NCBI RefSeq assembly: GCF_027622855.1
Contig: NZ_JAPZVR010000007.1
Coordinates: 80,296-144,295, forward strand
Direction: 5' to 3'
Length of the DNA: 64,000 nucleotides
Source of the DNA: Glycomyces algeriensis
GTDB taxonomy: Bacteria; Actinomycetota; Actinomycetes; Mycobacteriales; Micromonosporaceae
Shown here: positions 17,031 to 26,737 of the stretch, in pieces
How the letters are laid out: each line of letters begins with the position of its first letter
Numbering within the stretch: the first letter of the stretch is position 1
Translations under genes and position numbers: made by a program
Notes under the pieces: generated by a model
The model's database searches: none
What the model saw: the letters and a program-made list of their open reading frames with translations, nothing else
What the model was told of the DNA's origin: nothing

Positions 17031-18181
17031 CGCAGGCCCCCCGGCTCGGCGCCGGCCTGGACCGGGATCAGCGGCTCCGTGCTCGGCATCGGCAGGCAAG
17101 CGGTGACGGTGAACCCGAACTCGCCGGGGCCCACGTCGAGGGTCCCGCCGAGGGCGTCCGCGCGTTCGCGCATGCCGGTGAGCCCGCGCCCGGGCGTGAA
17201 GCCGCGCGCCCGGCCGTTGTCGGCGACCTCGACCACCAGCGCGTCCTCGTTGCGGCGCACGCGCACCCGCACCCGGTCGCCGTCCGAGTGCCGCACCGCG
17301 TTCGTCAAGGCCTCCTGCACGATCCGGTAGGCGGCGTGGTCGACCTCCTCGTCGAGCACCACGGTCTCGTCGACCTCGCAATCGACGTCGATCGCGAAGC
17401 CCAGGCCCCGGTACCGGTCGGCGAGGGGCGTCACGCGGGAGAGCCGGTGGCCCTCGTCGTCGCGGAGCATCGTGAGGGTCTCGCGCAGCTCCCGCGTCGC
17501 GTCCTTCGCGGCCTCCTCGACCGCGACGAGCGCCGGCGCCGGCTCCTCGCCGCGCTTGCGCGCCAAGTGCAGCGCCACCCCGGCCTGGACCCGGATCACC
17601 GAGATCGAGTGGGTCAGCGAGTCGTGCAGCTCGCGGGCGATGCGCACCCGCTCGTCGGCGGCCTTGCGCTTGACCGCCTCCTCCCGGGTGTGCTCGGCCT
17701 CCGCCATGTACGCGTCGCGCTGGCGGCGCGACTCGCCCGAGATGAGGGCGACGTGGAGCCAGCCGATGACGAGCATCGACTGCTCCATCACCGCGCCCGT
17801 GAACTGGAAGCCCGCAGCGGTCCAGTTCCCGAGCATCGTGGCGACCGAGACGAGCAGGACCAGGCTCACGGTGAGCCTGCGGTGCCCCCGGTACATCGAG
17901 ACCGCGATCGCCACCAGCGCCGGGATCGCCGCGAGCGGGCCGACGTGCAGGTGCCCGACCGCGACCAGGGCGCCGACGGTGACGAGCAGGACCGCGCGCG
18001 GGTAGCGGCGCCACAGCGGGAACACCAAGGGCCCGGCGGCGAGCAGCGGCCAGCCGTACCAGGCGAGGCCGTCCCCGACGGCGACGGCCGCGCCCGAGAC
18101 GAGCGTGTCGGAGAGCAGGACCGCGGCCACGACCAGGTCGAGCCGCAGCCCGTTGAGGCGGTTTCCGGGGGGAATGGACAT
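17027..18181 (-). CDS. Sensor histidine kinase, HisKA_3 type
   Basis: A 384-residue membrane kinase. Four or five membrane helices occupy residues 14-150, with no large external sensor domain, so it probably senses within or near the membrane. The phospho-acceptor is His186 in RIARELHDSLTHS. The ATPase domain has EALTNAVRHS (N box), VADNGRARG and GRGLTGMRERADALGG. It is the Streptomyces-type kinase that pairs with NarL regulators, here the overlapping downstream gene. The start is leaderless-type: TAGGAT ends seven bases before the ATG. Confidence 0.92.
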   Translation of the reverse strand: MSIPPGNRLNGLRLDLVVAAVLLSDTLVSGAAVAVGDGLAWYGWPLLAAGPLVFPLWRRYPRAVLLVTVGALVAVGHLHVGPLAAIPALVAIAVSMYRGHRRLTVSLVLLVSVATMLGNWTAAGFQFTGAVMEQSMLVIGWLHVALISGESRRQRDAYMAEAEHTREEAVKRKAADERVRIARELHDSLTHSISVIRVQAGVALHLARKRGEEPAPALVAVEEAAKDATRELRETLTMLRDDEGHRLSRVTPLADRYRGLGFAIDVDCEVDETVVLDEEVDHAAYRIVQEALTNAVRHSDGDRVRVRVRRNEDALVVEVADNGRARGFTPGRGLTGMRERADALGGTLDVGPGEFGFTVTACLPMPSTEPLIPVQAGAEPGGLR

Positions 18182-18401
18182 GGCCCCAATCCTAGGTCGG
18201 GGCCGTCACCTCGGCATCGGCCCGAAGTGCAGGCGCCGCGTACCGCGCAGGGTGTACGCGGGGGCCGCGAATGCGGCGCTCGTCGCGGGGCGGAAAGCCA
18301 GCGCAGGGACGACGCGGCGGGGGCGTGCGGCGGGGAGTCTGGAGGCATGACGCGCCGGAGGTGAGAACGGTTCGGCGCGAAGCGAATCGAGGAGGACCCC
18401 C

Positions 18402-19403
18402 ATGCCCCAGATCAGATATGTGGCACCGGTCGACGCCAGACAGGCGGACGGGCTGGTCGCCGAGGTGTACTCGCAGGCGAAGCGGGAGCTGGGCGCGGTC
18501 GGCGCGCCGTTCCAGATGCTCTCGCCCGCACCGGAGCTGCTGGCGGCGATGTGGTCGCTGCTGCGGGAGTCGCTGATGGTCGGCGGCCCTGAGGAGCGGC
18601 TGGCGAAGGAGGTCGTGGCGACCGCGATCGCGGTGCGCAACGGCTGCCGGTTCTGCACTGACGCGCATGCGGTGCTGCTGCACGCGCTGGGCGAGTCGGC
18701 GCTGGCCGAGGGGCTGCGCGCGGGGAACCCGCCGAAGGCGTGGGCGCCGCTGGCGGCGTGGGCGCTGGAGCCGGGCCCGGAGGGGCCGTTCAAGGCGTCG
18801 GCCGCGCCGCGGTTCATCGGGACGGCGCTGGTGTTCGAGTTCATCACGCGGCTGGTGCAGGTGCTGGCGCACAACGAGTCGCCGCATCCGGTGACGGCGA
18901 CGAAGCTGGGCCGGTCGGTGGCGTCGCGGACGCTGCGGGCGGCGGTCATGGCGGACCTGGAGCCGGGTACGAGTCTGGCGCTGCTGGAGGAGCGGCCGGG
19001 TTGGGCGCGGGGCCTGCGGGTGCGGGAGCCGGAGTGGGCGGCGGGGTCGCCGGTGGGGCTGGCGTACGGGACGCTGCGGGCGTACGCCGCTGCGGGTCCG
19101 GGGCTGCTCGGCGGTGACGCGGCCGAGGCGGTGGCGCGGACGATCGGGGTGCGCGGCGATGCGGTGGGGACGAGCCTTCCGGAGCTGGTGGGCGGTGACG
19201 GGCTGGAGCCCGGCGCCGCCCTGGGGGCGCGGCTGGCGGTGGCGGCGGCGCTGACACCGGCCGCGGTGAACGAGGCCCATGTGGGGGCGTGGCGGGGTGA
19301 GAAGCACTCGGATCACTGCGTAGTGCACCTGCTGGCCTACGGGGTGATGACGGGCGTCGACGCCCTCCAGGACGAGATCGAGACGAGGAGTGTCAATGCT
19401 TAG
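18402..19403 (+). CDS. Carboxymuconolactone decarboxylase (AhpD-like) family protein
   Basis: A 333-residue, roughly double-length member of the AhpD/CMD superfamily. The redox motif CRFCTDAH (Cys82, Cys85, His89) matches the CxxC...H active site of alkylhydroperoxidase partners. The C-terminal half has a weaker related layout ending HVGAWRGEKHSDHC. It likely acts as a thiol-dependent peroxidase or a related enzyme. A strong AGGAGGA site precedes the ATG. The next gene overlaps its 3' end by eight bases. Confidence 0.82.
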   Translation: MPQIRYVAPVDARQADGLVAEVYSQAKRELGAVGAPFQMLSPAPELLAAMWSLLRESLMVGGPEERLAKEVVATAIAVRNGCRFCTDAHAVLLHALGESALAEGLRAGNPPKAWAPLAAWALEPGPEGPFKASAAPRFIGTALVFEFITRLVQVLAHNESPHPVTATKLGRSVASRTLRAAVMADLEPGTSLALLEERPGWARGLRVREPEWAAGSPVGLAYGTLRAYAAAGPGLLGGDAAEAVARTIGVRGDAVGTSLPELVGGDGLEPGAALGARLAVAAALTPAAVNEAHVGAWRGEKHSDHCVVHLLAYGVMTGVDALQDEIETRSVNA

Positions 19404-19815
19404 GTTCTACCGGGTGTGGGTGGTGCTCCTGCACGTGCTGATCGGGATCCAGTTCTTCCTGGCCGGGTACGGGGCGATCGGGACCGGCTCGCCGGACGAG
19501 TCGTTCTCGCTGCACATCATGAACGGCCGGGTCATCGCGGTGGTGGCGCTGCTGGGGATCCTGTTCGCGGCGCTGGCGCGGTCGGGCGGGAAGCTGGTCG
19601 GGCTGGCGGCGGGCGTGTTCGGCCTGGTGGTGCTGCAGTCGCTGATCGCGCTGGTGAGCGTGGCGGGGACGACGCCGGGGCAGATCATCTTCGGGTTCCA
19701 TGCGATCAACGCGCTGATGATCATGGGTCTGGCGGAGGCTTCGGGGCGGTTGGCGAAGCAGCTGATCGCGGACCGCAGGCCGGTCGGGGCCGAGGTCGCG
19801 CCTGCTGCTGCTTGA
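19396..19815 (+). CDS. DUF6220-like four-helix membrane protein
   Basis: A 139-residue membrane protein with four helices, starting YRVWVVLLHVLIGIQFFLAGYG, then SLHIMNGRVI and ending in a short basic tail. This layout matches the actinobacterial DUF6220 family as I recall it. The ATG at 19396, five bases after AGGAG, is preferred to the GTG at 19390. It overlaps the end of the AhpD-like gene, so the two are coupled; it may anchor or serve that enzyme, which is inference. Confidence 0.7.
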   Translation: MLRFYRVWVVLLHVLIGIQFFLAGYGAIGTGSPDESFSLHIMNGRVIAVVALLGILFAALARSGGKLVGLAAGVFGLVVLQSLIALVSVAGTTPGQIIFGFHAINALMIMGLAEASGRLAKQLIADRRPVGAEVAPAAA

Positions 19816-19874
19816 GGCGGAACCGGGGAACCGGGCCCGCGGCGACACCCCGCCGCGGGCCTTTCCGTGTTCGC

Positions 19875-20234
19875 TTACCGCACTTCGGGGCGGTCGATGA
19901 TCCGCTTCCAGGTGCCGTCTTCCTGGCGGCGCAGCACCTGGGTGCGGGTGCCCTTGCCGTCGGCGCTGATGGTGGAGGTCAGTGCGAGGCCGCCGTAGTG
20001 GACGGTGGGGAGCTGCTCCTCGTCGGTGGGGAACTTCCCGCCCTGTTCGGCGATGCCGGCGTAGAGCGCTTTGATCGCGTCGATGCCGGTGGTGGTCTGG
20101 CCGGGCGGGAAGGCGATGACGGCGTCGTCCTCGTAGAGTTCGGCGATGCCGTCGATGTCGCCGGCGTTGAGCCGCTCGGCGACGAGGCGGGTGACGTGTT
20201 CGGGTTCCTTGGCCTGCTTGCCGTCTGCTGCCAT
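19875..20234 (-). CDS. SnoaL/NTF2-like protein
   Basis: A 119-residue small alpha+beta-barrel protein. LVAERLNAGDIDGIAELYEDDAVIAFPPGQTTTG is the usual first half of SgcJ/EcaC and SnoaL-like proteins (cited here in outline), ending with the strand QEDGTWKRIIDRPEVR. Such proteins serve as small enzymes or ligand binders; no catalytic residue can be assigned. The ATG at 20234 follows GAAAGGA. It is divergent from the NUDIX cassette. Confidence 0.85.
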   Translation of the reverse strand: MAADGKQAKEPEHVTRLVAERLNAGDIDGIAELYEDDAVIAFPPGQTTTGIDAIKALYAGIAEQGGKFPTDEEQLPTVHYGGLALTSTISADGKGTRTQVLRRQEDGTWKRIIDRPEVR

Positions 20235-20397
20235 GGGTGGTCCTTTCTCGTTTCGGCGGGTTCCTCCGAGCCGATCAGATCCGCCGCGTCTATGTGAGGG
20301 TCTTTCGCCGATTGGCGCCGCGATTCCTGTCACAGCGGGCGGTTCGGGCCGGGGCGGGACTGGACGCGGTGCGCGGGCGGTCCGGATACTCGGGGGC

Positions 20398-20967
20398 ATG
20401 GAGGCCCCTGATGGCAAGGTGGTGCGGCGGCGGTGCGCGCGGGTGCTGCTCGTGGACGAGGACGACCAGGTGCTGCTGTTCTACAGCCGCGACTACATGG
20501 GCCCGGGGGTCGAGTACTACGTGACGCCGGGCGGCGGACTCGAGGCGGGCGAGTCGCTCGCCGAGGGTGCGGCGCGTGAGGTGTTCGAGGAGACCGGGCT
20601 GCGGATCGACCCGGGCGCGCTCGGGCCGGTGGTGGCCGAGACCGAGGGCGACTGGTCGGACAGCCCGGAGCTGGTGATCCACTCGCGGGACTCGTTCTTC
20701 TTCCTGCGGGTGCCGCATTTCGCGCCGGTGCGCGACGGGCTCGAGGACATCGAGGCGGCGGAGTTCACGGCGGCGCGGTGGCTCGGCGCCGAGGAGCTGG
20801 CGGCGGCGGACGGGCTGGTGTTCCCGGCGCCGGTCGCGGTCCTGCTCAAGGGACTCCTGGCCGGTGCGGTTCCCGTTGCGCCCGTGGAGATTCCATGGGG
20901 CGCTTGGACGTGGGATCCCGATAGAGGGTGGACGGCTACGGAGCGTGGCCCCATACTTGACCGGTGA
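20398..20967 (+). CDS. NUDIX hydrolase 1 of 3
   Basis: A 189-residue NUDIX enzyme, expected to split a nucleoside diphosphate linked to another group. The box runs GGGLEAGESLAEG with REVFEETG, all metal-binding glutamates present. The strand RVLLVDEDDQVLLF starts the fold. GATACT ends seven bases before the ATG, so the transcript may be leaderless. Its stop overlaps the next start as GTGA. The substrate cannot be told. Confidence 0.9.
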   Translation: MEAPDGKVVRRRCARVLLVDEDDQVLLFYSRDYMGPGVEYYVTPGGGLEAGESLAEGAAREVFEETGLRIDPGALGPVVAETEGDWSDSPELVIHSRDSFFFLRVPHFAPVRDGLEDIEAAEFTAARWLGAEELAAADGLVFPAPVAVLLKGLLAGAVPVAPVEIPWGAWTWDPDRGWTATERGPILDR

Positions 20968-21482
20968 GCGCGACGAACGAACCCATCCGAATCGACCGGC
21001 GGGGAGCCCGGGGGATCATCGTGGATGAACAGGACTGCGTCCTCTTCATCGGCGGATACGCGACCCCGGACCGCCCCGCCCGCTGGATCCTCCCCGGCGG
21101 CGGCATCGACCCGGGCGAGTCGATGCGGGACGCGGCGGCGCGCGAGCTCTACGAGGAGACCGGCCTGCGGGTGGCCCCGGCGGACCTGATCGGCCCGGTA
21201 GCCCGCCAGCACTACCGCAAGACCGGCCCGGGCAGCACGTTCACGCAGGAGAACCACTTCTTCCTGGTCCGCGTCGAGCGGTTCGAGCCGAAGGTGACCG
21301 GCGGCGACGCGTACGAGCAGGACCTCGAGTTCAACTGGATCCCGGTGGACGACTTCCTGACCACTGACGGCTTCGAGCAGGTCGAGCCGCTCCTGCACCT
21401 CGTCAAGCGGCTCATCGGCGGCGACGTGCCCGCCGAACCCGTCGAGCTCGAGACCATCGGCCGCCGGCTGGGCGCGACGTGA
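20964..21482 (+). CDS. NUDIX hydrolase 2 of 3
   Basis: A 172-residue NUDIX enzyme with a full box (GGGIDPGESMRDA, RELYEETG). It shares with the third copy the segment VTGGDAYEQ followed by FNWIPVDD, and the tail GGDVPAEPVEL, so the two are recent paralogues. It starts with GTG overlapping the first gene's stop. CATACT also ends six bases before this GTG, so it may have its own leaderless promoter inside gene 1. The third copy begins at its end. Confidence 0.9.
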   Translation: MSATNEPIRIDRRGARGIIVDEQDCVLFIGGYATPDRPARWILPGGGIDPGESMRDAAARELYEETGLRVAPADLIGPVARQHYRKTGPGSTFTQENHFFLVRVERFEPKVTGGDAYEQDLEFNWIPVDDFLTTDGFEQVEPLLHLVKRLIGGDVPAEPVELETIGRRLGAT

Positions 21483-21493
21483 AGGAGCCCGAA

Positions 21494-22012
21494 GTGAGCA
21501 TCGAGTCCGAGACCGGCGCGGTCTTCCGCATCGCCGCCCGCGTGATCTTCCTCGACCAGCACGACACGGTCCTGCACATGGGCGGCGACCAGTGCCTGGA
21601 CGGCATCACGCGCTGGATCACCCCCGGCGGCGGCGTCGAGGCGGGCGAGGACCTGCGCGCGGCGGCCGTCCGGGAGGCGGGCGAGGAGACCGGGTGCGTG
21701 ATCGACCCCGAGGCGCTGGTCGGGCCGGTGGCGTTCGGGGTGTTCACGGCGTTCCCGAAGGGGCGCTTGCTGGTGCAGAAGAACTGGTACTTCTTCTACC
21801 GCACGGAGCGGTTCGCGCCGCGCGTGACGGGCGGGGACGCGTACGAGCAGAAGTTCGACTTCGCGTGGCTGCCGATCGACCAGTGCGGGGCGGCCGACGG
21901 GACGATCCTGCCCGACCGCACCGTCGCGCTCGTCAAGCGCCTGCGCGACGGCGACGTCCCGGCCGAGCCGGTCGAGCTCGGCGGCACGCACAGCCCCCGC
22001 TGGGGCCACTAG
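21494..22012 (+). CDS. NUDIX hydrolase 3 of 3
   Basis: A 172-residue NUDIX enzyme; the box is GGGVEAGEDLRAA with REAGEETG. It shares VTGGDAYEQ and the GDVPAEPVEL tail with copy 2. I prefer the GTG at 21494, with AAGGAG six bases upstream, to the GTG at 21479 that would overlap the previous stop by four bases. Its stop codon and that of the opposite tetR gene share the palindrome CTAG. Confidence 0.88.
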   Translation: MSIESETGAVFRIAARVIFLDQHDTVLHMGGDQCLDGITRWITPGGGVEAGEDLRAAAVREAGEETGCVIDPEALVGPVAFGVFTAFPKGRLLVQKNWYFFYRTERFAPRVTGGDAYEQKFDFAWLPIDQCGAADGTILPDRTVALVKRLRDGDVPAEPVELGGTHSPRWGH

Positions 22013-22641
22013 GCCCCGTAGAGCCGCAGGAACATCCGCACGCCCTCGGTGGTCGTCTCGACCAGTTCCCGCTCCTCGAACGGGAGCGCCCCGAAGAAGG
22101 TCCGCTCTGCCACGGGCGTGAACGTGAGCAGCGTGTAGTGCGCGGAGGCCTTCTCGGCGTCGTCGAAGACCAGCAGCCCCTTGGCTTTCAGGGCCCGGAA
22201 GTGCTCGGCGACCACGCGCCGGGAGTGCAGCGGCCCGGTCTCCATCCACGCGTCGAGGATCTCCTTCGGCAGGTGGGTGACCTCGGCGCGGATCGTCCGA
22301 GCGATCGCGGCGTGGTCGTCCCTGCCGAGCACCGCCCGGGTCCGGTCGACGCCGAAGTCGATGAGCTCGGCCTCCAGGTCCACGATCTTGTGCAGGTGCC
22401 GGTCGGCGAGGGCCGTGATCTCCTCCGAGAGCTCCCGCGACGCCTCGAGCGCGCCGGTCAGGAACAGGGCCTCTTTGTCGGCGAAGTGGTTGTAGATGGT
22501 CTTCTTGGAGACCCCGGCCTCGCGGGCGATGGCGTCCACGGTGGCCCGGGTGAAACCGTCCCTGCCGAACACGAAGTTGGCGGCGCGCACGATGGCGCGC
22601 CGCTTGTCGGGTCGACCGGTGCGGCCGGTGTCCGCGGTCAT
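22009..22641 (-). CDS. TetR family transcriptional regulator
   Basis: A 210-residue repressor. The N-terminal helix-turn-helix is TVDAIAREAGVSKKTIYNHF; the C-terminal ligand domain is unassigned. The ATG at 22641 follows AAGGGGA. It lies 61 bases after the alpha/beta hydrolase gene on the same strand, and that hydrolase is the probable target. GTGTGGGACACAC upstream of this gene and two inverted repeats upstream of the hydrolase are candidate operators. Confidence 0.9.
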   Translation of the reverse strand: MTADTGRTGRPDKRRAIVRAANFVFGRDGFTRATVDAIAREAGVSKKTIYNHFADKEALFLTGALEASRELSEEITALADRHLHKIVDLEAELIDFGVDRTRAVLGRDDHAAIARTIRAEVTHLPKEILDAWMETGPLHSRRVVAEHFRALKAKGLLVFDDAEKASAHYTLLTFTPVAERTFFGALPFEERELVETTTEGVRMFLRLYGA

Positions 22642-22664
22642 GTGGTCCCCTTCGCTGGCGCTCG

Positions 22665-22677
22665 GTGTGGGACACAC
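22665..22677 (-). promoter_or_regulatory. Candidate TetR operator (GTGTG-GGA-CACAC)
   Basis: A 13-bp inverted repeat with 5-bp arms, 24 bases upstream of the tetR start. GGGACAC recurs at about 22690. Position suggests autoregulation. Confidence 0.45.
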
Positions 22678-22702
22678 TCTATTGACCTGGGACACCGGCG
22701 GT

Positions 22703-23497
22703 TCACGCGAGGAACGCCGACACCTCCTTGAGCGCGCGTTCGGGCTGCTCGGCGAAGGTCACGTGGCCGCTGTCGAGCTCGACGTAGGCGCTGCCGGCGA
22801 TGCCCTGGGCGACCTCGCGGGTGAGGTCGACCGGGACGAGCGCGTCCTTCGCGTTACCCACGACCAGGGTCGGGGCGGTGATACGGGGCAGCAGGTCGCG
22901 GATGTCGAGCCGCAGGTCGAGGTCGATGTGGCGCAGGGTGCCCTCGTCGGGGACCATCCCGGCGTTGATGAAACCGAGGGTCGGGGCGTCGATGCTCCCG
23001 AGGAAGGTGGGGCTGAACGCGAGGGTGGCCGCCATCTGGCCGAACCGCTCGGTGTCGTCGGCGAGGGACTGCCACAGGCGCACCGCCTGCTGGAATCCGC
23101 CGTGGTCGGAGCGGGCGAACGAGGCCATGCTGACCAGCCGGTTGATGAGGTCGGGGCGCAGCGCGGCCGCGGCCGCGACGATCGCGCCGCCGAGGGAGAA
23201 GCCGACGAGGTCGACCGTCTCGCCTTCGGCGCGTTCGGCTTCGATGACGGCGATGACCTGGCGGGCCAGGGTCTCGACGGAGAGCGGGGCGCCGTCGTCG
23301 GTGGTCGCGAGGGTCCCGGAGAGTTCGGGGAGGACGAGGGTGTGGGTGGCGGCGAAGTGGTCGAGGAGCTGGCCCCAGACGAACTCGGCGCCGCCCGAGC
23401 CGGTGCCGTGGACGAGGACGAGGCGTTGCGCGGAACCCGAGGTGGAGGGGACGACGCGGTAGGCGACCTGGGCTGCGGCGACGGTGATGCTCGGCAT
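22703..23497 (-). CDS. Alpha/beta hydrolase
   Basis: A 264-residue hydrolase of the esterase/haloperoxidase-like type. The nucleophile elbow is GFSLGG (serine near residue 99), the oxyanion region is LVHGTGSGG and the histidine is in DSGHVTFAEQPE. The acid is probably in GNAKDALVP. No signal peptide. The upstream region carries two inverted repeats, and a TetR gene follows. The substrate is unknown. Confidence 0.88.
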   Translation of the reverse strand: MPSITVAAAQVAYRVVPSTSGSAQRLVLVHGTGSGGAEFVWGQLLDHFAATHTLVLPELSGTLATTDDGAPLSVETLARQVIAVIEAERAEGETVDLVGFSLGGAIVAAAAALRPDLINRLVSMASFARSDHGGFQQAVRLWQSLADDTERFGQMAATLAFSPTFLGSIDAPTLGFINAGMVPDEGTLRHIDLDLRLDIRDLLPRITAPTLVVGNAKDALVPVDLTREVAQGIAGSAYVELDSGHVTFAEQPERALKEVSAFLA

Positions 23498-23523
23498 GAC
23501 GAGACCTTTCGAGGATACTTAGT

Positions 23524-23565
23524 GGTTTCTTAAGGAAACCGCTTGGTGTAATTCGAGATTACACC
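23524..23565 (-). promoter_or_regulatory. Two inverted repeats upstream of the hydrolase gene
   Basis: GGTTTC-TTAAG-GAAACC (23524-23540) and GGTGTAA-TTCGAGA-TTACACC (23545-23565) sit 27-68 bases before the start in an AT-rich stretch. Both have the size and symmetry of TetR operators; the second shares GTGT...ACAC with the repeat before tetR. Confidence 0.5.
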
Positions 23566-23641
23566 GGCCCGCCGAAAAAGGAAACCCAAGAGTGTAAAAG
23601 TGACCGTCGTCCATGCCCTTGCCCTTACGGCGGCACGCGAA

Positions 23642-23681
23642 ACGGCGCCGCCCCCGCTCAAGCGAGCAGGGGCGGCGCCGT
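23642..23681 (-). terminator. Terminator of gnd
   Basis: ACGGCGCCGCCCC pairs with GGGGCGGCGCCGT, a perfect 13-bp stem; on the minus strand it continues TTTCGCG. It begins 13 bases after the gnd stop. Confidence 0.85.
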
Positions 23682-23693
23682 CAGCAAACGAAC

Positions 23694-25124
23694 CTACAGC
23701 TGGATCTCCGAGCGGTCCCCGGACCAGTCCGTGTGGAACGTGCCCTCACGGTCCACCCGCTTGTACGTGTGCGCCCCGAAGAAGTCCCGCTGCCCCTGGA
23801 TCAGCGCCGCCGGCAGGCGGCGCGAACGCAGCCCGTCGTAGTACGCCAGCGCCGACGAGAAGCCCGGCGTCGGAATGCCCGCCAGCGCGGCCGTCGAGAC
23901 GACCCGCCGCCACGCGTCCTGCGCGTCCGTCACGATCTTCGTGAACTCCGGCGCCGCCAGCAGCGTCGGCAGCTCCGGGTTCGAGCGCCACGCCTCGGTG
24001 ATCCGGTCGAGGAAGCGCGCCCGGATGATGCAGCCCGCGCGCCACAGGGCCGAGCACGAGCCGAGGTCGATGCCCCAGTCGTATTCGGCGCTGGCGGCGG
24101 CGATCTGGTCGAAGCCCTGCGCGTACGCGACGATCTTGGAGGCGTAGAGCGCCTGGCGGACGTCTTCGACGAAGTCGGCCGGGAAGTCCACTTTGGCGGT
24201 GGGGCCGGTGAGGACGTCGACGGCGCCTTCGCGCTGCTTGGTGCCGCTGGAGAGCGCGCGGGCGAAGGTGGCCTCGGCGATGCCGGTGACCGGGACGCCC
24301 AGGTCGAGGGCGATCTGGACGGTCCAGCGTCCGGTGCCCTTCTGGCCGGCCTGGTCGACGATGACGTCGACGAGCGGCTTGCCCGTGGCGGCGTCGACGT
24401 GGCCGAGGACCTCGGCGGTGACCTCGATGAGGTAGGAGTCGAGCTCGCCGGCGTTCCATTCGGAGAACGTCTTGGCGAGGTCGGCCGGCTCGATGCCGAC
24501 GCCGCGGCGCAGGAGGTCGTAGGCCTCGCCGATGAGCTGCATGTCGGAGTACTCGATGCCGTTGTGCACCATCTTGACGAAGTGCCCGGCGCCGTCGGGG
24601 CCGAGGCGCGAGCAGCACGGGGTGCCGTCGGGGGCCTTGGCGGAGATGGCTTCGAGGATCGGGCCGAGGGACTCGTAGGACTCCTCGGAGCCGCCCGGCA
24701 TGATCGCCGGGCCGAGGAGCGCGCCCTCTTCGCCGCCGGAGACGCCGGTGCCGACGAAGTGGAGGCCCTTCTCGCGCAGGGCCGCTTCGCGGCGGCGGGT
24801 GTTCTCGAAGTGGGCGTTGCCGCCGTCGATGATCATGTCGCCGGGCTCCATGAGCGCGGCGAGCTGGTCGATGACGGCGTCGGTCGCGTTGCCCGCCTGG
24901 ACCATGATCATGGCCTTGCGGGGGCGCTTGAGGGAGGCCACGAAGTCTTCGAGCGCTTCGGAGGGGACGAAGTCGCCTTCATCGCCGTGGGCCTCGATCA
25001 GCTCAGTGGTCTTGGCGTGCGTGCGGTTGTAGACGGCGACGGTGAATCCGTGGCGGGCGAAGTTCCGGGCGAGGTTGGAGCCCATGACGGCCAGCCCGAC
25101 CACGCCGATGTCGGCGGTGCTCAT
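23694..25124 (-). CDS. gnd: 6-phosphogluconate dehydrogenase, decarboxylating
   Basis: A 476-residue enzyme of the oxidative pentose phosphate pathway that turns 6-phosphogluconate into ribulose 5-phosphate, CO2 and NADPH. The dinucleotide fold is GVVGLAVMGSNLARNFARHG with NRT next to the second strand, pointing to NADP. GGNAHF, GTGVSGGEEGA and KMVHNGIEY carry the substrate-binding and catalytic residues, and the C-terminal helical domain is complete. GGGAG lies upstream of the ATG at 25124. A strong terminator follows it. gnd is often oriC-proximal in actinobacteria. Confidence 0.97.
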   Translation of the reverse strand: MSTADIGVVGLAVMGSNLARNFARHGFTVAVYNRTHAKTTELIEAHGDEGDFVPSEALEDFVASLKRPRKAMIMVQAGNATDAVIDQLAALMEPGDMIIDGGNAHFENTRRREAALREKGLHFVGTGVSGGEEGALLGPAIMPGGSEESYESLGPILEAISAKAPDGTPCCSRLGPDGAGHFVKMVHNGIEYSDMQLIGEAYDLLRRGVGIEPADLAKTFSEWNAGELDSYLIEVTAEVLGHVDAATGKPLVDVIVDQAGQKGTGRWTVQIALDLGVPVTGIAEATFARALSSGTKQREGAVDVLTGPTAKVDFPADFVEDVRQALYASKIVAYAQGFDQIAAASAEYDWGIDLGSCSALWRAGCIIRARFLDRITEAWRSNPELPTLLAAPEFTKIVTDAQDAWRRVVSTAALAGIPTPGFSSALAYYDGLRSRRLPAALIQGQRDFFGAHTYKRVDREGTFHTDWSGDRSEIQL

Positions 25125-25301
25125 GCCTTGTGTCTCCCTACGTTGCGTCAGAGGTGTGCGCCCTGATTCTCGCCGAGCGGCCCGGCGGAGGCGGTCCCAC
25201 CGCCGATCGTATCCACGCATCGGGACGCGGGTGCGGCCGCGCCGCCCGACACGGCCCGCGCACCGTCCCGCTCGCACACGCGATAGCCCTAGGCTGTGAG
25301 G

Positions 25302-26666
<1,365 letters not shown>

Positions 26667-26702
26667 TTTTTCCGGTTTCGTTGACGGACCCTGCCGCGCC
26701 CT

Positions 26703-26730
26703 CCTAGTATAAGTTCCAACTTATATTAGG
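26703..26730 (+). promoter_or_regulatory. 28-bp palindromic operator for the SRPBCC-arsR unit
   Basis: TATAAGTTCCAACTTATA, flanked by CCTA and TAGG at equal distance, makes a 28-bp palindrome broken only at one pair. It overlaps the region of the -10 element and the Shine-Dalgarno site before the SRPBCC gene. This AT-rich form is typical of ArsR-family operators, and an ArsR gene is the second gene of the unit. Confidence 0.75.
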
Positions 26731-26737
26731 AGGCGGC

